Positions 21,686 to 33,365 of a DNA stretch of 64,000 nt are shown here, one piece after another. Made by a program: the position numbers and the translations under genes. The notes under the pieces are model-generated. The model had not been told where the DNA came from and searched no databases. It saw only the letters and a program-made list of their open reading frames with translations. Source of the DNA: [Phialemoniopsis] sp. UDSM-2020 (Eukaryota > Ascomycota > Sordariomycetes > Thyridiales > Thyridiaceae); contig JAEILZ010000005.1 in the NCBI GenBank assembly GCA_018873225.1, positions 3,534,001 through 3,598,000 of the forward strand, in the 5' to 3' direction. The stretch's first letter is position 1. Every line of letters starts with the position of its first letter.

Positions 21686-22600
21686 ACCTACTAGCTAGTT
21701 CTGAGAAGACAAAATGGCTAGAGTTGTCCAGACCAAGTGAAACCTCTGTTCATTAAGCATCCAGTCCGAAGCGAACTCGAGTGATCAATTGCTGGTAGCA
21801 GCGACCACAGCGGATTGGGTTTGAAGAAAGATGCAATATTTCGAACAAATGAGGCTCAGTTCATCCCACATGTCAGCCCTATGCCTACATGGTGGCCAAA
21901 AGCCTCAATATTGAGACTTTCACCGCCTACCTACTCTCAAAATAAAGATCTTTCATACAAGCATATTCATAAGTGCTGTCTCCCTCTTCTTTTGCCTCGT
22001 TCTTACAATCAGCATGTCAACTTTCAACTCTATTCAGTGATGATACTCTCTTCAAGAGACTTGGAATATGCAGGTAGATGAAGATCAAGCTGTAAATTTG
22101 TCATACCAACTCCTTCTCAATTGTTCTCAGCCAGAGTAGTTGCTTAATCAAGATACTCATTCATAGAAGACATTTTCAAGAGACGGAGGCTTGTAGCATT
22201 CACGACATGTCCAAGTGTCATCTGAACTCCATCAACTATATAGTCTCAATCTTTGTCTCTTCACTGAACTCACCTCTTCCTGGCAAGGTAATTTTATACG
22301 TTCACCTCAGCTTCTTTTCACTTTCCAGATCAGCCACTCTTCACTTTGAGACCAACCACAATAAATGTACTCCTTCAGTCTTTACCCGAGTCTTTTAAAA
22401 CTCCTTGATCTCGCCTCAAGTCTACCCTCGCAAGACATTTTCTCCATAGACAACAAAGTCTTCCCGCTTAATTTCTAGCCGTCTGCGAGGAAGTCTTCGA
22501 CAATAACCTTCTTTAATCGCCGCTATTCTAGAAGTTATCCAGTGGGTCAGCCTCATCCTACTGCTCTTCTTGTCTCCTGGCTAATCCTATCTTCAAGATC
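21686..22600. other. Pyrimidine-rich leader region
   Basis: 900 bp of CT- and AT-rich sequence upstream of the RRM-like gene, with many CTTC/TCTT words, typical of a strong fungal promoter and long 5' UTR. No coding frame is supported. Confidence 0.4.
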
Positions 22601-23431
22601 ATGTCGGCACAGAACACCAACGAAACGAACCCTACAAGGTTGAACCCTAGGGCACCGGATTTCGCTCCCGCAGGCGCAGCCAGTCCCGAATCTACAGAGC
22701 AGATCCGCTCCCGGCCGCATTTCGTTCCATTTCACGCCCTATTAGCTCGAGAACAGGGAGCCACCGAGTCTTACGAAGAGCAAGCTCTGCGACGGTCGCA
22801 GGCCATCGACATGGGCTTCTCGGCCAACTACCGCGGCAACCCCTACGCGGAGCGCAACCAAACAGCCGACGTATCCGATGAAGAGAATTGCGCGTTCTGG
22901 ATCACCAACCTGCCACAATACTGCAACGTGCACATGATCCTCAGGTCGATCCGCAATGTGGGACGCGTATACGCCACATATATCAACGAAGCCAGGCCGG
23001 CCTATGGTGGCAGCAGGTGTGCCGCAAAGATTGTCTTCTTCGACGTGGAGGGAGCCCAGCGGTTTTGGGCCAAGTGCCAGCAGAACGGCACACCCGAGAA
23101 GCCCATCCTGCATGTACTTCACTATCGCGCGGTGGTCAGGCGGAACAGGAACGGCGCTGCAGAGGTCGAGAAAGACAACGTCACTCGCTGCATCCGCGTG
23201 AGAGGGCCGGCCAAGTTTGTCAACCAGGTTTCCCTACGAGAGTTCTTCAACCAGCGCTTCGTCTACCAAATTGACGAGGCGATTCCTATCTGGCAGGGAC
23301 CGGGACTGCACATCATCGAGATCCGATTTGGAAGCTGGCGTTCGCAAGCGGAGTCTGCGATGCAGGCTCTGACTTTGGACGCTCCCGACCTGGTCTACGC
23401 CTACTACGTCCGAGATCCATGCGATCGTTAG
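22601..23431 (+). CDS. RRM-like RNA-binding domain protein
   Basis: A single-exon 276-aa protein. Residues 1-45 are disordered. Residues 96-165, from CAFWITNLPQYCNVHMILR to AKIVFFDVEGAQRFW, follow the beta-alpha-beta order of an RNA-recognition motif: an RNP2-like FWITNLP and an RNP1-like AKIVFFD. A second alpha/beta segment (residues 188-265, TRCIRVRGPAKFVNQVSL onward) could be another degenerate RRM, since it starts with a CIRVRGP strand and ends with IIEIRFGSW. RNP1 lacks the usual two aromatics in full, so RNA binding is inferred. Such proteins are widespread but unnamed in Pezizomycotina. It is probably cytosolic or nuclear. Confidence 0.72.
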   Translation: MSAQNTNETNPTRLNPRAPDFAPAGAASPESTEQIRSRPHFVPFHALLAREQGATESYEEQALRRSQAIDMGFSANYRGNPYAERNQTADVSDEENCAFWITNLPQYCNVHMILRSIRNVGRVYATYINEARPAYGGSRCAAKIVFFDVEGAQRFWAKCQQNGTPEKPILHVLHYRAVVRRNRNGAAEVEKDNVTRCIRVRGPAKFVNQVSLREFFNQRFVYQIDEAIPIWQGPGLHIIEIRFGSWRSQAESAMQALTLDAPDLVYAYYVRDPCDR

Positions 23432-24290
23432 ACGTTTAGCTAGACTATCTCGAGCTACAATGGCTCTGAACTCTACTGAACTTCTCCGGAGGGTGGTTGT
23501 ATCATAGTTCTGGGCATTAATAATCAAGGTGTGTCTGGTATGGGTTAAACTTTTTATGGCAGGCATTGTAATTGATTTCAAATGATTTCTGGGACTTGAC
23601 TTTCTCCTGCTTTCTTGAAGCGGCTAAACAGCTCGTTTGCCATGTCCTTCAGCTTGCCGTCGCCCAAGGCTGGAAGAGTTTATTCAACCTCCTATGAGAC
23701 TCTTCATCTGAAATGTTGATTGATCAGCTTCAGCTAGGTACGGTGGATGTGGGCTACGAGCTCCCCCTCTCCTCGTCCCCCTACCTATGGCTGAGCTATT
23801 TTCGGACCTCATGGTCCAGAAAGCTGAAGCCTGTGAAAGTAGGTACCTATTGCGCCGTACTTACATGTATTTCGTAGTGGGAAATGTTTCGAGAATGCAT
23901 TGTGCGAGTCATGCTGTGTCACAGAGCTGCAAGCAACAGTCCCCGACGTCCCCGTTAGCCTAGCCGCGCACCCTGGGATGGACATGATAAGAAGGCCGCC
24001 CCGATACCGGGGTTAAAAGTACAGAAAGTCGGGGATCCGCCTTCATGATAAGAGGAATTAGGGGCGATCTCATTATCACTGCTGAAATATAAGGTCTCTC
24101 TACTCCATGGCCAGTACTAGTACACATTTTTACCAATCACTATGTAGGACCCCGTGGTGCATTGACCCCGTCAAACAGCCACTGAACTCAACCCCTTCCG
24201 CCTGAACCCCATAGCACAAGTCTGCATCCGAATCCGTGTATGCACGTCAGTATCGAGCCAAGTCCAGACAGGACCACAGCGGTATACAAA
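23432..24290. other. Intergenic region
   Basis: 860 bp, with a partial palindromic TAGGTAC-type word near 23733 and 23840. Nothing coding is seen. Confidence 0.4.
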
Positions 24291-25498
24291 ATGAGTAAAG
24301 TTCTTGTCACAGGAGGCAGCGGCTTCATCGCAGCGCATGTCATAGATGTCTTATTAAGTCGTGGGTACGTGGCCATGATTTCCCCGGTTCAGATTTCTTG
24401 CCCTCGAAACAACAAAAAATACTGATCTTCAGGATACCAATCACAGACATACTGTGGTGACTACTGTACGATCGAAGGCCAAAGGCGATCAAATACTTGC
24501 CGCCCATAGCAAAGTGCCCCAAGAAAAGCTTTCCTACGTCATAGTGGATGACATTGCCGAGGATGGTGCTTTTGACACTGTAAAGTGCTGCTCCAGGCTC
24601 GCTGAAAGCTCCTATTTAACAACTCAAATATCTAGGCTGTCCAGTCCGATCCGCCTTTCGACTACGTCATTCATACAGCCTCGCCATTTCATCACAAGTT
24701 TGATGATCCTATAAAGGACATCCTTGAACCCGCCATCAAGGGGACCACAGGCATCCTTGGCGCGATCAAAGCCAACGCACCAGATGTGAAGCGCGTGGTG
24801 ATAACTTCGTCGTTTGCTGCAGTTGCCAACAACGACTCGCCTCCCGCTGTTTACGATGGTTCGTCCTGGAATCCGGTGACTTGGGAGGAAGCTGTGTCAG
24901 AGCGCACAAAGACATACCGCGGGAGTAAGGTATGAAGGAGTTTGGTCATCTCACAGGATACTGCGAATCTTGCTAAGATCAATGACCCGTCCAGACATTC
25001 GCCGAGAAAGCCGCCTGGGAGTTCGTCAAGAAAGAGAAGCCAAACTTCGATATCGTCACCCTCAACCCTCCTCTGGTGTATGGCCCTGTCGCCCACCATC
25101 TGAGCAGTCTCGACAGTCTCAACACTTCGAACCAGCGCATACGAGACATGATTCAAGGGAAGTGCACCAACCAACTGCCACCAACAGGGTCATTCATATT
25201 TACCGACGTCCGCGACTTGGCGTTGGCTCATGTCAAGGCTATGGAAGTGCCCAAAGCTGGCGGCAAGCGGTTCTTGATTGCAGGCGGGCACTATTCCAAC
25301 AAGAACATTGTAGAGATGATACGGGAGACGCATCCCGAGCTTATACCCCGCCTGCCTGCAGACCCTATCGACGATTTCCCACAGGACGTCTATGGCTATG
25401 ACAATTCAGCATCTCGTGAGATGTTGGGCATCGAGTATCACTCGTTGAAGGAGTGCATTGGAGACACCACTACATCTCTCCTGGGATTGGGTGCATAA
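24291..25498 (+). CDS. NAD(P)-dependent ketoreductase, GRE2/cinnamoyl-CoA-reductase-like SDR
   Basis: A 334-aa protein in four exons: 24291-24364, 24447-24579, 24636-24929 and 24995-25498. The second donor is weak (GTAAAG) but the join TAVQSDPPFDYVIHTASP is exactly right for the family. VTGGSGFIA (residues 6-14) binds NAD(P). HTASPF and VVITSSFAAV follow as in Gre2-type reductases. Y163 and K167 of YRGSK are the catalytic pair, followed by the conserved FAEKAAWEF helix and TLNPPLVYGP. The family reduces methylglyoxal, diketones and other carbonyls with NADPH in the cytosol. Its length is normal. The downstream, convergent oxidase has no evident link. Confidence 0.85.
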
Positions 25499-25688
25499 GC
25501 TTCCATGGACATTTTCGCAAAGATAAGGATTTGTTCTACAGAGTAGACACTTCAGATATTGATCATTGTTGACTAAGCACGAATGAGAACAAATCTACAG
25601 AGAAAGTCCATTGCAATCAACAGATTCTGCATGTGCTCAGAGCGGGGTGCCTGATTTTCGCACAAAAGAAAAGATATCTCTGAATTAT

Positions 25689-27303
25689 CTAAAGCTTTGC
25701 CTGAACCACCATATCCATGATGGCATTCCCCGGGTTCTGAAGACGTTCCGGAGTGACTTTGAAGGGCCATGGCACGCCCGTTCTCTCAAAGGTACAATCC
25801 TCAACAATCATCTTGGCAATGCCTTTCGATGTCAGCAGAATCGCCGGCATACCATGTCCATTGAATCCGGCACATATGAACTGACCATCTTTGGACGGAA
25901 CAGCACCCGCATATGGCATAAGGTCATTTGTATAGCCCAGGATCCCAGTCCAGATCTTGTCGACAGTCGCGCCACTATCCTCCCAGCCGCGGTAAGTTCT
26001 TTGCATGAGGCCGTCGAAGTAAGATACCGCAGGTTTGATGACCTGAGAGTCGTCGTAGTTGTTGTACCACTCATTTCCCTTGTGCCAGTAGGCGGGACGG
26101 CCGCCACCCACGACGATGCTTCCATCGGGTCTCGTTATTTGATAATCTGCACCCTTGGCATTGTGTCGCACCTTAGAGAGTGTTAAGTCGAGACTTCAGT
26201 GGAGATGGGGATACTGAGGTTATTGCGGCGAGAACTTACACTGTAAGACAATGGTAGAGAGGGCGGCTGCTTCCCCTCGGGCAAGGCAATCCTGCTGCAG
26301 ATGCCACGGACAGGAATGATCTTCTCCTGGAACTCTGGTAAAAGTCCTGCTGTGTAGCCGTTCGTGGCAAAGACGATCTTCTTTGCCTTAATGCTCCCCC
26401 GAGGAGTTGTGACGAGCCAGTAGCCATGCGCGTCCTGGGTTTCCGAGACGGACGTGACAGGGGTGTGGGTCTGCAGGTTGACTCCCTTCTTCACAGCCAA
26501 CGACAGGAGGTGAGTCACGAGCTTGTATGGCCATAAGCTCGCCGCGGTGAAGGAGAAAGCACACTGAGCGTCTTTAACGCCCGTCAGCGCCCTGGCAGCA
26601 GCCGCCGGGGCATACCACACGTCCTTGACCGTAGGGAAGCCCTCCGCTACCAGTTCATCAAACTCCTTTTTAGTCTTCATAGCTAGTTTGGGGTCAAGAA
26701 TGACGTCGTAAGCACGAGTAAGAATGAAGTCGCAGTCAATATTCTCCTTTTCGACCAGGTCCTTCACTGCCTGCACGTGGCTCATCTCGAATACCGCCAT
26801 GTCGGCGGCGGCCTGCTTGCCGTACATGCGTGCATATTGAGGTACACGGTAGTACAGATCTGGCTTGACATGACCGCCTACATAGAGCGAATTAGACCAA
26901 GGCTTTGCGATGGACACCGTTCGGTGGAAGCCGTTGCTTGGCAGATGATGACAGTTGAACAGACAAAAGGGCCCCGCCTACCATTGCGACCTGTAGCCCC
27001 CGAGCATGCCTGGCGGGCTTCCACGATAACTATGGATGGCGGCGAAGGGTTGTCATCGAGGATATGGTAAGCAGTAGCGGCACCAGAGAGGCCGGACCCA
27101 ATGATCAGAATATCACATTGTTGAGGCAACTCAGGAGTGGTTCGGTGGCTGTCAATTTCGTGAAGCTCTGTCCGCCAAAAGGGAATAGTCGCGTTAGGCA
27201 CGGGGAACGGTTCGGGGGTGATCGTGGTGGGTCGTCCGGCCGCTGCAGGGGACGTAGGCTGGTCTGGTCGAGTCATGCTTTGATAAGCGATGCGTTTCAT
27301 CAT
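25689..27303 (-). CDS. FAD-dependent amine/amino-acid oxidase (DAO family)
   Basis: A 480-aa flavoprotein in three exons: 26982-27303, 26240-26877 and 25689-26171. The joins restore GATGRNGGHVKPD (a hallmark of DAO-fold oxidases) and LPLSYSVRHNAKG. IIGSGLSGAATAYH (residues 67-80) binds FAD, and VEARQACSGATGRN follows. KIVFATNGYTAGLLP and the end GFNGHGMPAI complete the FAD site. Relatives in fungi oxidise amino acids, glycine betaine breakdown products or sarcosine-like amines, releasing H2O2. There is no obvious PTS1 (the C-terminus is QAKL), so a peroxisomal location is unproven. A second ATG at 27276 is equally possible as the start. No linked transporter except the divergent UNC93-like gene 0.9 kb away. 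Confidence 0.85.
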
Positions 27304-28173
27304 TTTGGTACAGTGTCTCTATTCTACGTTGTCCCTTATGTCTATTGCTGTAGCAGTTCCTTTTATGCCACGCAATACCCGAATGCTTGACAGTTGAACG
27401 GTACCCGGAAACTAGAACGGGAATTAGACAGGTTCAAGCAAGTAAACGCTTATCATTTGCGGGTCACCAGCCCCCGCCCCCGGACTCATCTGCTCTCGAG
27501 AGATAAGCTACTCTGTCCAAATATGGCCCTAAGGATCCTGGTAGACAAGAAAAAGCATCAAAGGAGGTGGGGGAGATAACGATGGCCTCTGTCGGAGCCG
27601 TACTACTGAGGATGCCGGCGCAAGGATGCTGGGGCACTGTGCCACACTCGCATCACTTCCCCAGATAGCATTTGCCAGATGCGCGGCAATGGATATGATA
27701 GGTCTCTAGAAAGACGCCCTCGACAATTCGAGGGCGGCAAGAGCTTTGTCATATCTGGTCTTGCCATCCACAGTGGATGCTCGGCGCGGCCTCACGGTGG
27801 AGGAGACCGACAGCCGGGTCCGCGAGCAGTCTTGGCTGGTCGCGTCCAGAACGTTGCGTAGACAGAGACCGGCACTCGCTCAAGGGGGGGTGTCTTCGAT
27901 GCTGAGCAGACTGTCGTACCCTCCTTGCCAGCAAGCCAAGAGCCCTGATAAGACCAATGAGGGTCTGGACGATTAGACTCATACATCTTGCAGTCTGCCG
28001 TCCATACCTGGTGGTACACTACCCATGTAGCTTGACCAACTGCCTTGGCCTCGAGATAATGCCTATATGAGTCGACTGTCCGCCGCTTTGCAAAGGAACA
28101 GACTCTATCCTTCAGTCTCACCTCTCAGTGAGCAGCACAGTGATTGAGACAACCACTAATACGAACCGGTAAG
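27304..28173. other. Divergent intergenic region
   Basis: 870 bp between the DAO oxidase and the UNC93-like gene, which point away from each other. A conspicuous GGGGGG run lies near 27885. No gene is seen. Confidence 0.4.
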
Positions 28174-30170
28174 ATGACATCGGACAAGAAAGACAACACA
28201 GCTTCTGTGGCAGCGAGTCAAAACGATGTTGCCGTTGGTAGCGTTGAGACCGTCTCCGAGGATGACTGCTTCGCGGTCCGTGTGATTCAGGTGCCAGAAA
28301 GCAAGTGGGTGAGGCGTTACAGGAGTGTGGCTTTCCAGATGGTTCTCTTGTCGCTGCTGTCCTTCTCGGGGCCATCAATGAGTAACGGTGAGTGATCCCC
28401 CGATCCCTAATGAACTTGAAAAGATCTTTTCCTGATAGAATCATTCGGGTATAGCCATCGGTGCCCTCGGAGGAGGAGGCCTTGCGACACCCTACACTGC
28501 CAACACTGCGTCAGCCGTGCAGTACTCAACATCGATTCTGATTGCGTGAGTAAAATGAAAACTATTGTGACTGAACCACAACTGATATCAGTTTAGTATG
28601 TTCGGTGGACCTCTCATCAGCACTCTTGGTATTCCAATTGCCTGTATGATCGGCGCTGTCGGATTCCCTCTTTCTGGGTCCGGCTTCTACGTGAACAGCA
28701 AGTACGGTGTTCAGTGGTATCTCATCTTTGCAAAAGGGATCTATGGGATCAGTGAGTGATAGTCCTTTGCGAAAACACCAAAGTCTAAATGAGGAAGTGG
28801 AACAAGTATTGACATGGCTGTTTTAGCCTCTGCATTTCTTTATGTCGCTGAGGCATCTTGCATGATATCCTACCCAGAGCAGCACCGACGCGGTTTATAC
28901 ATCAGCATCTGGGTTGTCATGAGAAATTTGGGCTCTATCATCGCTGGTGCTATCAGCTTCGGTCTCAACATTGCGCGCGACGGCAAAGGAGGAGTCTCGC
29001 CAAACACCTACCTTGCTTTCCTGGGTATGGAGTGCATAGGTCAGTCATCGGATGTGACGATGTGCCGATATTCAGTCCACTAACCGCATATATGCAGGTC
29101 TTCCAGCTGCATTCCTCCTGACAAAGACGCGAAAAGTGATCCGCTCGGACGGATGGGGTGTTCCCTTGCTTCCGAAGAAGACTTGGAAGCAGGAGTGCAA
29201 ACTGTTGCTCGCCAACCACATGCAAAAACGGGTATGATTGGATCCTTCCACTAATCCCTGGAGAAAATGGAGATGCTAACCATAAGAGCGGCAGACTCTT
29301 CTTCTGATCCCGATCTACATCCTTACTTACTTCGGTGATGGCGTTTGGGGCACATACCTTTCGCTCCACTTCTCAGTTCGAGCCCGCGCTCTTTCGGCTA
29401 TGCTTGGTCCTCTGGTTGCTGTCGTTATGAACCCTTTGTTCGGAATGATCCTGGACATGAAGAGTCTGGGACCCCAAAGGAAAGGAATGATTGCGTACTG
29501 GGTTTGGACTATTCCCACATTGTAAGCTAATTGCCTCGGCCTTAACTTCATTTCACCCACATCTGCTAACAAGGCCTTCTTTACAGGGGAATGCTCATTT
29601 GGGTCATGGTCAATCTAAAGTGGTTCGATACTCAGTCAGAAGATCTCCGTCTAGATTAGTATGTGATTCTGTCATGGCTTTCTTCCGTGGACACCAGCTA
29701 ACGATTTGCAGCGCAACACATACTGGTCAGTGGTTCGCCAGATGGTTCCCCTATCTGATCTACGTCGTCAACGCGTAAGTGAAGCCCCTTTACCTAATCA
29801 AACTGAAATCCATTGGCTAACGAGGCATCATAGTTGGATGTCTCAAACTCTCGTGTACTGGGTCCTTGGCCAGTTCGCATCCGATGTTTCCACCAACGCT
29901 CGCACAGGAGGCATCTTCCGGTCGTGGGAAACCGTTGGCCAAGCCGTCTCTTACGGAATCAACTCACACACCGCCAGTCAATTCATACCATTTGGCATCT
30001 ATCTGGGGCTGTTTGTGGTTGCTATGCCACTTTTCTACATGGTCTTGTTGGAAGTGCCGGTGGAAGACAGAGTCCTCACCATCAAGACCGATGATGGGCA
30101 GATCGTGGGGAACGCGGCCAAGCTTGAGGGTATCACTGTCGAAGAGCAGCAGAGCGCTGCGAAAGTTTGA
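28174..30170 (+). CDS. UNC93-like membrane protein (MFS fold)
   Basis: A 501-aa multi-pass protein from nine exons: 28174-28387, 28455-28545, 28597-28751, 28827-29039, 29098-29231, 29295-29521, 29587-29658, 29712-29774 and 29834-30170. All eight introns are GT-AG and phase sums are exact. TM1 ends FSGPSMSN and is followed by AIGALGGGG, the N-terminal signature of fungal UNC-93-like (DUF895) proteins. Later landmarks are YPEQHRRGLYISIW, the TM-rich GSIIAGAISFGLN, and a final WETVGQAVSYGINS before the last two helices. The animal UNC-93 proteins regulate K+ channels or traffic Toll receptors; the fungal role is unknown. The high intron number contrasts with the one- to four-intron neighbours. 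About eleven to twelve helices are expected at a cellular membrane. Confidence 0.85.
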
Positions 30171-30584
30171 TTGGCTGCTTCCTTTGTTACATGGCTTGCT
30201 GGTGATGTCCTTCGTCTAAACTCATTCCAATCCTGATGTGGGATTGGGACTTGAATCGTTTGCTATTGAGCTTTTACAGTCAGTTTTTCGGCAGCACTCG
30301 ACATTTTCTCTTTGCAAAGGTTTTGTGGTATGGGACAACACGCCAGATAGATGATCAAGATGATTTAAATTCTAGGCGTTGCTTATACTTTACGCCCCTC
30401 AGAATGTTGGAATCTAGGATGTTAGATCTCGTATTCTCTCGCGCTTCCTAGTTACGTTTCTCACATTCCTACATCCACATCATGAGGGCCTTGATCTATT
30501 GGTAGTCCGTACCTCTCTGTGTTTGGGCTTCACATTGATTCGAACAGAACTGACGCCTGTGCTTAGTATTCTAATTCCTACTAT
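30171..30584. other. Intergenic region
   Basis: AT-rich 3' flanks of convergent genes. No feature is seen. Confidence 0.4.
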
Positions 30585-30998
30585 TCATAGCTTTGCCGAC
30601 GGGTGGACAAAATCGCACTCCGGATTGGTGGTATTGATTTGAGTGAAAATCGCTCGCAGTCCTTTAGTACGAAGATACCTCACACGGCTTCCTTTAGTGA
30701 ACCAAATGACCGACCCAGGCGTGGCAGTATATGTTTTTCCGGTAGTCAAGTCTTCAATCTCGATGAGGCCAGCGATGACGGTTTTCGACTCCGTGCATTT
30801 GATATTCCTAACCCCTGTAGGTTCTTCAAAGTCATCGAGTGTCCAAATGCCCATCACTAGCTTTCCTTCCTCTGGCTGACTGTGTGTGAATTTGTCAATA
30901 GTGTACTCTGCCCAGCGTAGTGTAGAAGCTTACACCGTAGTGATTATGTTGCTGAAGTGAGATATCGCTACATCATTTTTTGTTGGGTAGGATAGCAT
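30585..30998 (-). pseudogene. Cupin (EutQ-like), interrupted by an in-frame stop
   Basis: One frame of 138 codons runs from an ATG at 30998 to a stop at 30585, with a single TAA at 30930-30932 after codon 22. The part after the stop, from WAEYTIDKFTHSQPEEGKLV through GLIEIEDLTTGKTYTATPG to SVIWFTKGS, is a small beta-barrel cupin of the type found in ethanolamine-utilisation EutQ and fungal RmlC-like proteins. Expected residues such as the GD/GS turn and W/F-F-KGS are present. The stop could be a CAA-to-TAA change. A shorter product from the ATG at 30857 would lack the first strands. A splice explanation was not found. It could be a recent pseudogene or a sequencing error. Confidence 0.55.
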
Positions 30999-31699
30999 GT
31001 CTGCCACTGAGAACACCTGACAAGGCATGATGTGATGGCTCTACAGGCGCTGGCAAAAGGTGACAGATATCGAAGTGTAGAGCTCGAACAAGCAAGTTTG
31101 AGTATTGAGAACATGAACGGCGGGACTTTCCTTCTCTGTATCCTCGGTGTAAATGTAATCCATTCTTATCAGCCCGACTTCCGATGCCCGAGCCTAGACT
31201 GTCTCGGGGCCCATCAAACTGATAAGGAGCTCCGGACTGCCCACTCCAGTCGGCAGGGGATCATTAACACATACCAGGGCCCTTATCGCAGATCCAACTG
31301 TACAAAGCAGTCTAGTGAAGATCGACCAATAACGGGCGTTGCCGCGCTCGAGGATCACTTGCCGCACATTGTATGCTTAGATCTCTAGTCCTTTTTGACT
31401 CTTTAATCCATAACTTTGAAGGTGCTTAGAGGCAGATGTGTATCATGATTCATTAGCGCGCTTCCGGTGCTGGGTGCAGTTGGGGCTCTTCATCCTTTAT
31501 CTACAGAACTCTGTGAGGCGTTTTGTCAAGGCCTAAGGTTTTGAGCAAAGCATGCTGACTTGACGTTGATGAGATTCAATAGACACGATTCTTGTTATCA
31601 ATACTTTTCCAGGGCGACTACTCGAAGCTTTTTCGACTTGCGAGGCCGAGGCCATCCTAGCAGCTTCATCCTAGAAACGTCACTCCGAACAACAGGGAG
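30999..31699. other. Intergenic region
   Basis: 700 bp between divergent genes. Short frames only; no element is recognised. Confidence 0.4.
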
Positions 31700-33365
31700 A
31701 TGATTCGAAACAACCGTCCCGACCAGACTGAAGAGCGAGAAAAGGCCCAGAAGCAGGCTGTGCACACTGCCAGTAACTTTGAATGCCAAATCAAGCCAGC
31801 AATCGCGAAAAACGGTCTTCCCGATGAGTATTCTGTCCCAACCCATCGATCAGTTGGGTACGAACTGCCTAGCGAGGTGCCTCCTCATGACGAAGAGGAA
31901 TCCAATCTCATGTTCGATCGACTGTCCAAAGGTCGCAAACGGTGTATTGTGGCGCTGGTGTCGTTTTGTGCATTGCTGTCATCAATAGCCACTGCTTCAT
32001 TGTTCTCGGCCAGTCCTGAGATTGCTTCCGAGTATGACACAACAATATCCACGATTAACGTTTCGAACGCAATGTACACCTTATCGATGGCACTTTCACC
32101 TCTCTTCTGGGGTCCAATGAGTCAGTTATATGGGAGAAGATGGGCAAGTCGAGCGTTGGCTAGGTCTGCATAACGGCACAAGAACGCATATTGTACTAAT
32201 ACAAGACATGGCAGGTGACCATGATTACAACATCGACGTTCCTTGGGTTCTCGATTGGGACGGCTCTTTCGCCAAACCTGACATCTTTCTTCATCTTCCG
32301 GATCCTCAGTGGCTTTCAAGGCACCTCCTTCATCTTGGTAGGTTCAGCGGTGATAGGGTACACCTCTTCCACGTGTCTGGCTTCTCTGTGAGACATTTCG
32401 CTCAAACTTCGTATAGAGACATCTACCGCCCCACTGAACGCGCTACAGCGTTGGGTTGGTTCCTTTCTGGCACCCAGATTGGCCCTGCCCTTGGGCCTTT
32501 CATAAGTGGAATCATCGTCACATACACGTCGTGGCGGGCGATCTTCTGGCTGCAGACTGCATTGTCTGCAATCTCCACCCTGGGTGCATTTGTGTGGATT
32601 CCCGAGACGATTCATCGGAAGGGCATAGAAGATGCGGCCGGACTTGTGAAAATGGATCGATTCAAGTTCGTATGCCGTCGACTTAACCCGTGGCGAGTGA
32701 TCCAGCTTTATGCATACCCGAACATCTTGTTCACTGGGTTTGCAAGCTCGTCGCTTCTGTGGAATTTGTACTCGATCTTTGCTGCTATCCGATACGTCAT
32801 GAACCCGCGGTTTGATTTGACAACGCCACTACAGAGCGGTCTGTTTTTCCTTGCTCCTGGCGCCGGTTATCTCCTTGGAACCTTTCTGGGTGGCCGCTAC
32901 GCGGATACTGTGGTGAAGCAATACATCAAGAAACGGGGCAGGCGGGTTCCCGAGGACCGCTTAATCTCAGCAATACCCTTCATGCTGTTCAATGCAGCGT
33001 GTATGCTCGTGTACGGATGGACGATACAGTTCGAACGCGGCGGCATCCCAGTTGCAGTCACTGTGCTGTTCTTGCAAGGCGTTGGACAACTAATGTGTTT
33101 CCCTTCCCTGAACACATACTGTATTGATGTCATGCCTGGTCGATCAGGGGAGGTGATGGCTGCGAACTTCGTGCTGCGATATACATTCTCGTGTCTTGCA
33201 ACAGCTGCAGTGGTGCCAGGGATCGAAGCTGTCGGTGTTGGCTGGATGTCAACGGTGACTGCGGCTTTCCTTGCCATGTCATGCTTCGCGGTGTTGCTGA
33301 CGGTGAAACATGGGGCCAAATGGCGAGAAAGAACCTCCGCAAAGCAAGAGACGCCGAATGCATGA
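31700..33365 (+). CDS. MFS drug:H+ antiporter, DHA1 type, with a GC-AG intron
   Basis: A 511-aa, 12-helix transporter in three exons: 31700-32143, 32215-32357 and 32417-33365. Intron 1 uses a GC donor (GCAAGT) with a textbook TACTAAT branch site and ACATGGCAG acceptor; the join LYGRRWVTMITTSTF is diagnostic. Intron 2 (GTACAC..TATAG) joins SAVIGDIYRPTERA, the conserved loop of DHA1 exporters. Residues 1-75 are a charged cytosolic tail. SPLFWGPMSQLYGRR matches motif A, and GWFLSGTQIGPALGPFISG is motif C in TM5. Substrates are unknown; the family exports drugs, polyamines or metabolites. Ignoring the GC-AG intron would split the gene into two unrelated-looking frames. Confidence 0.87.
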
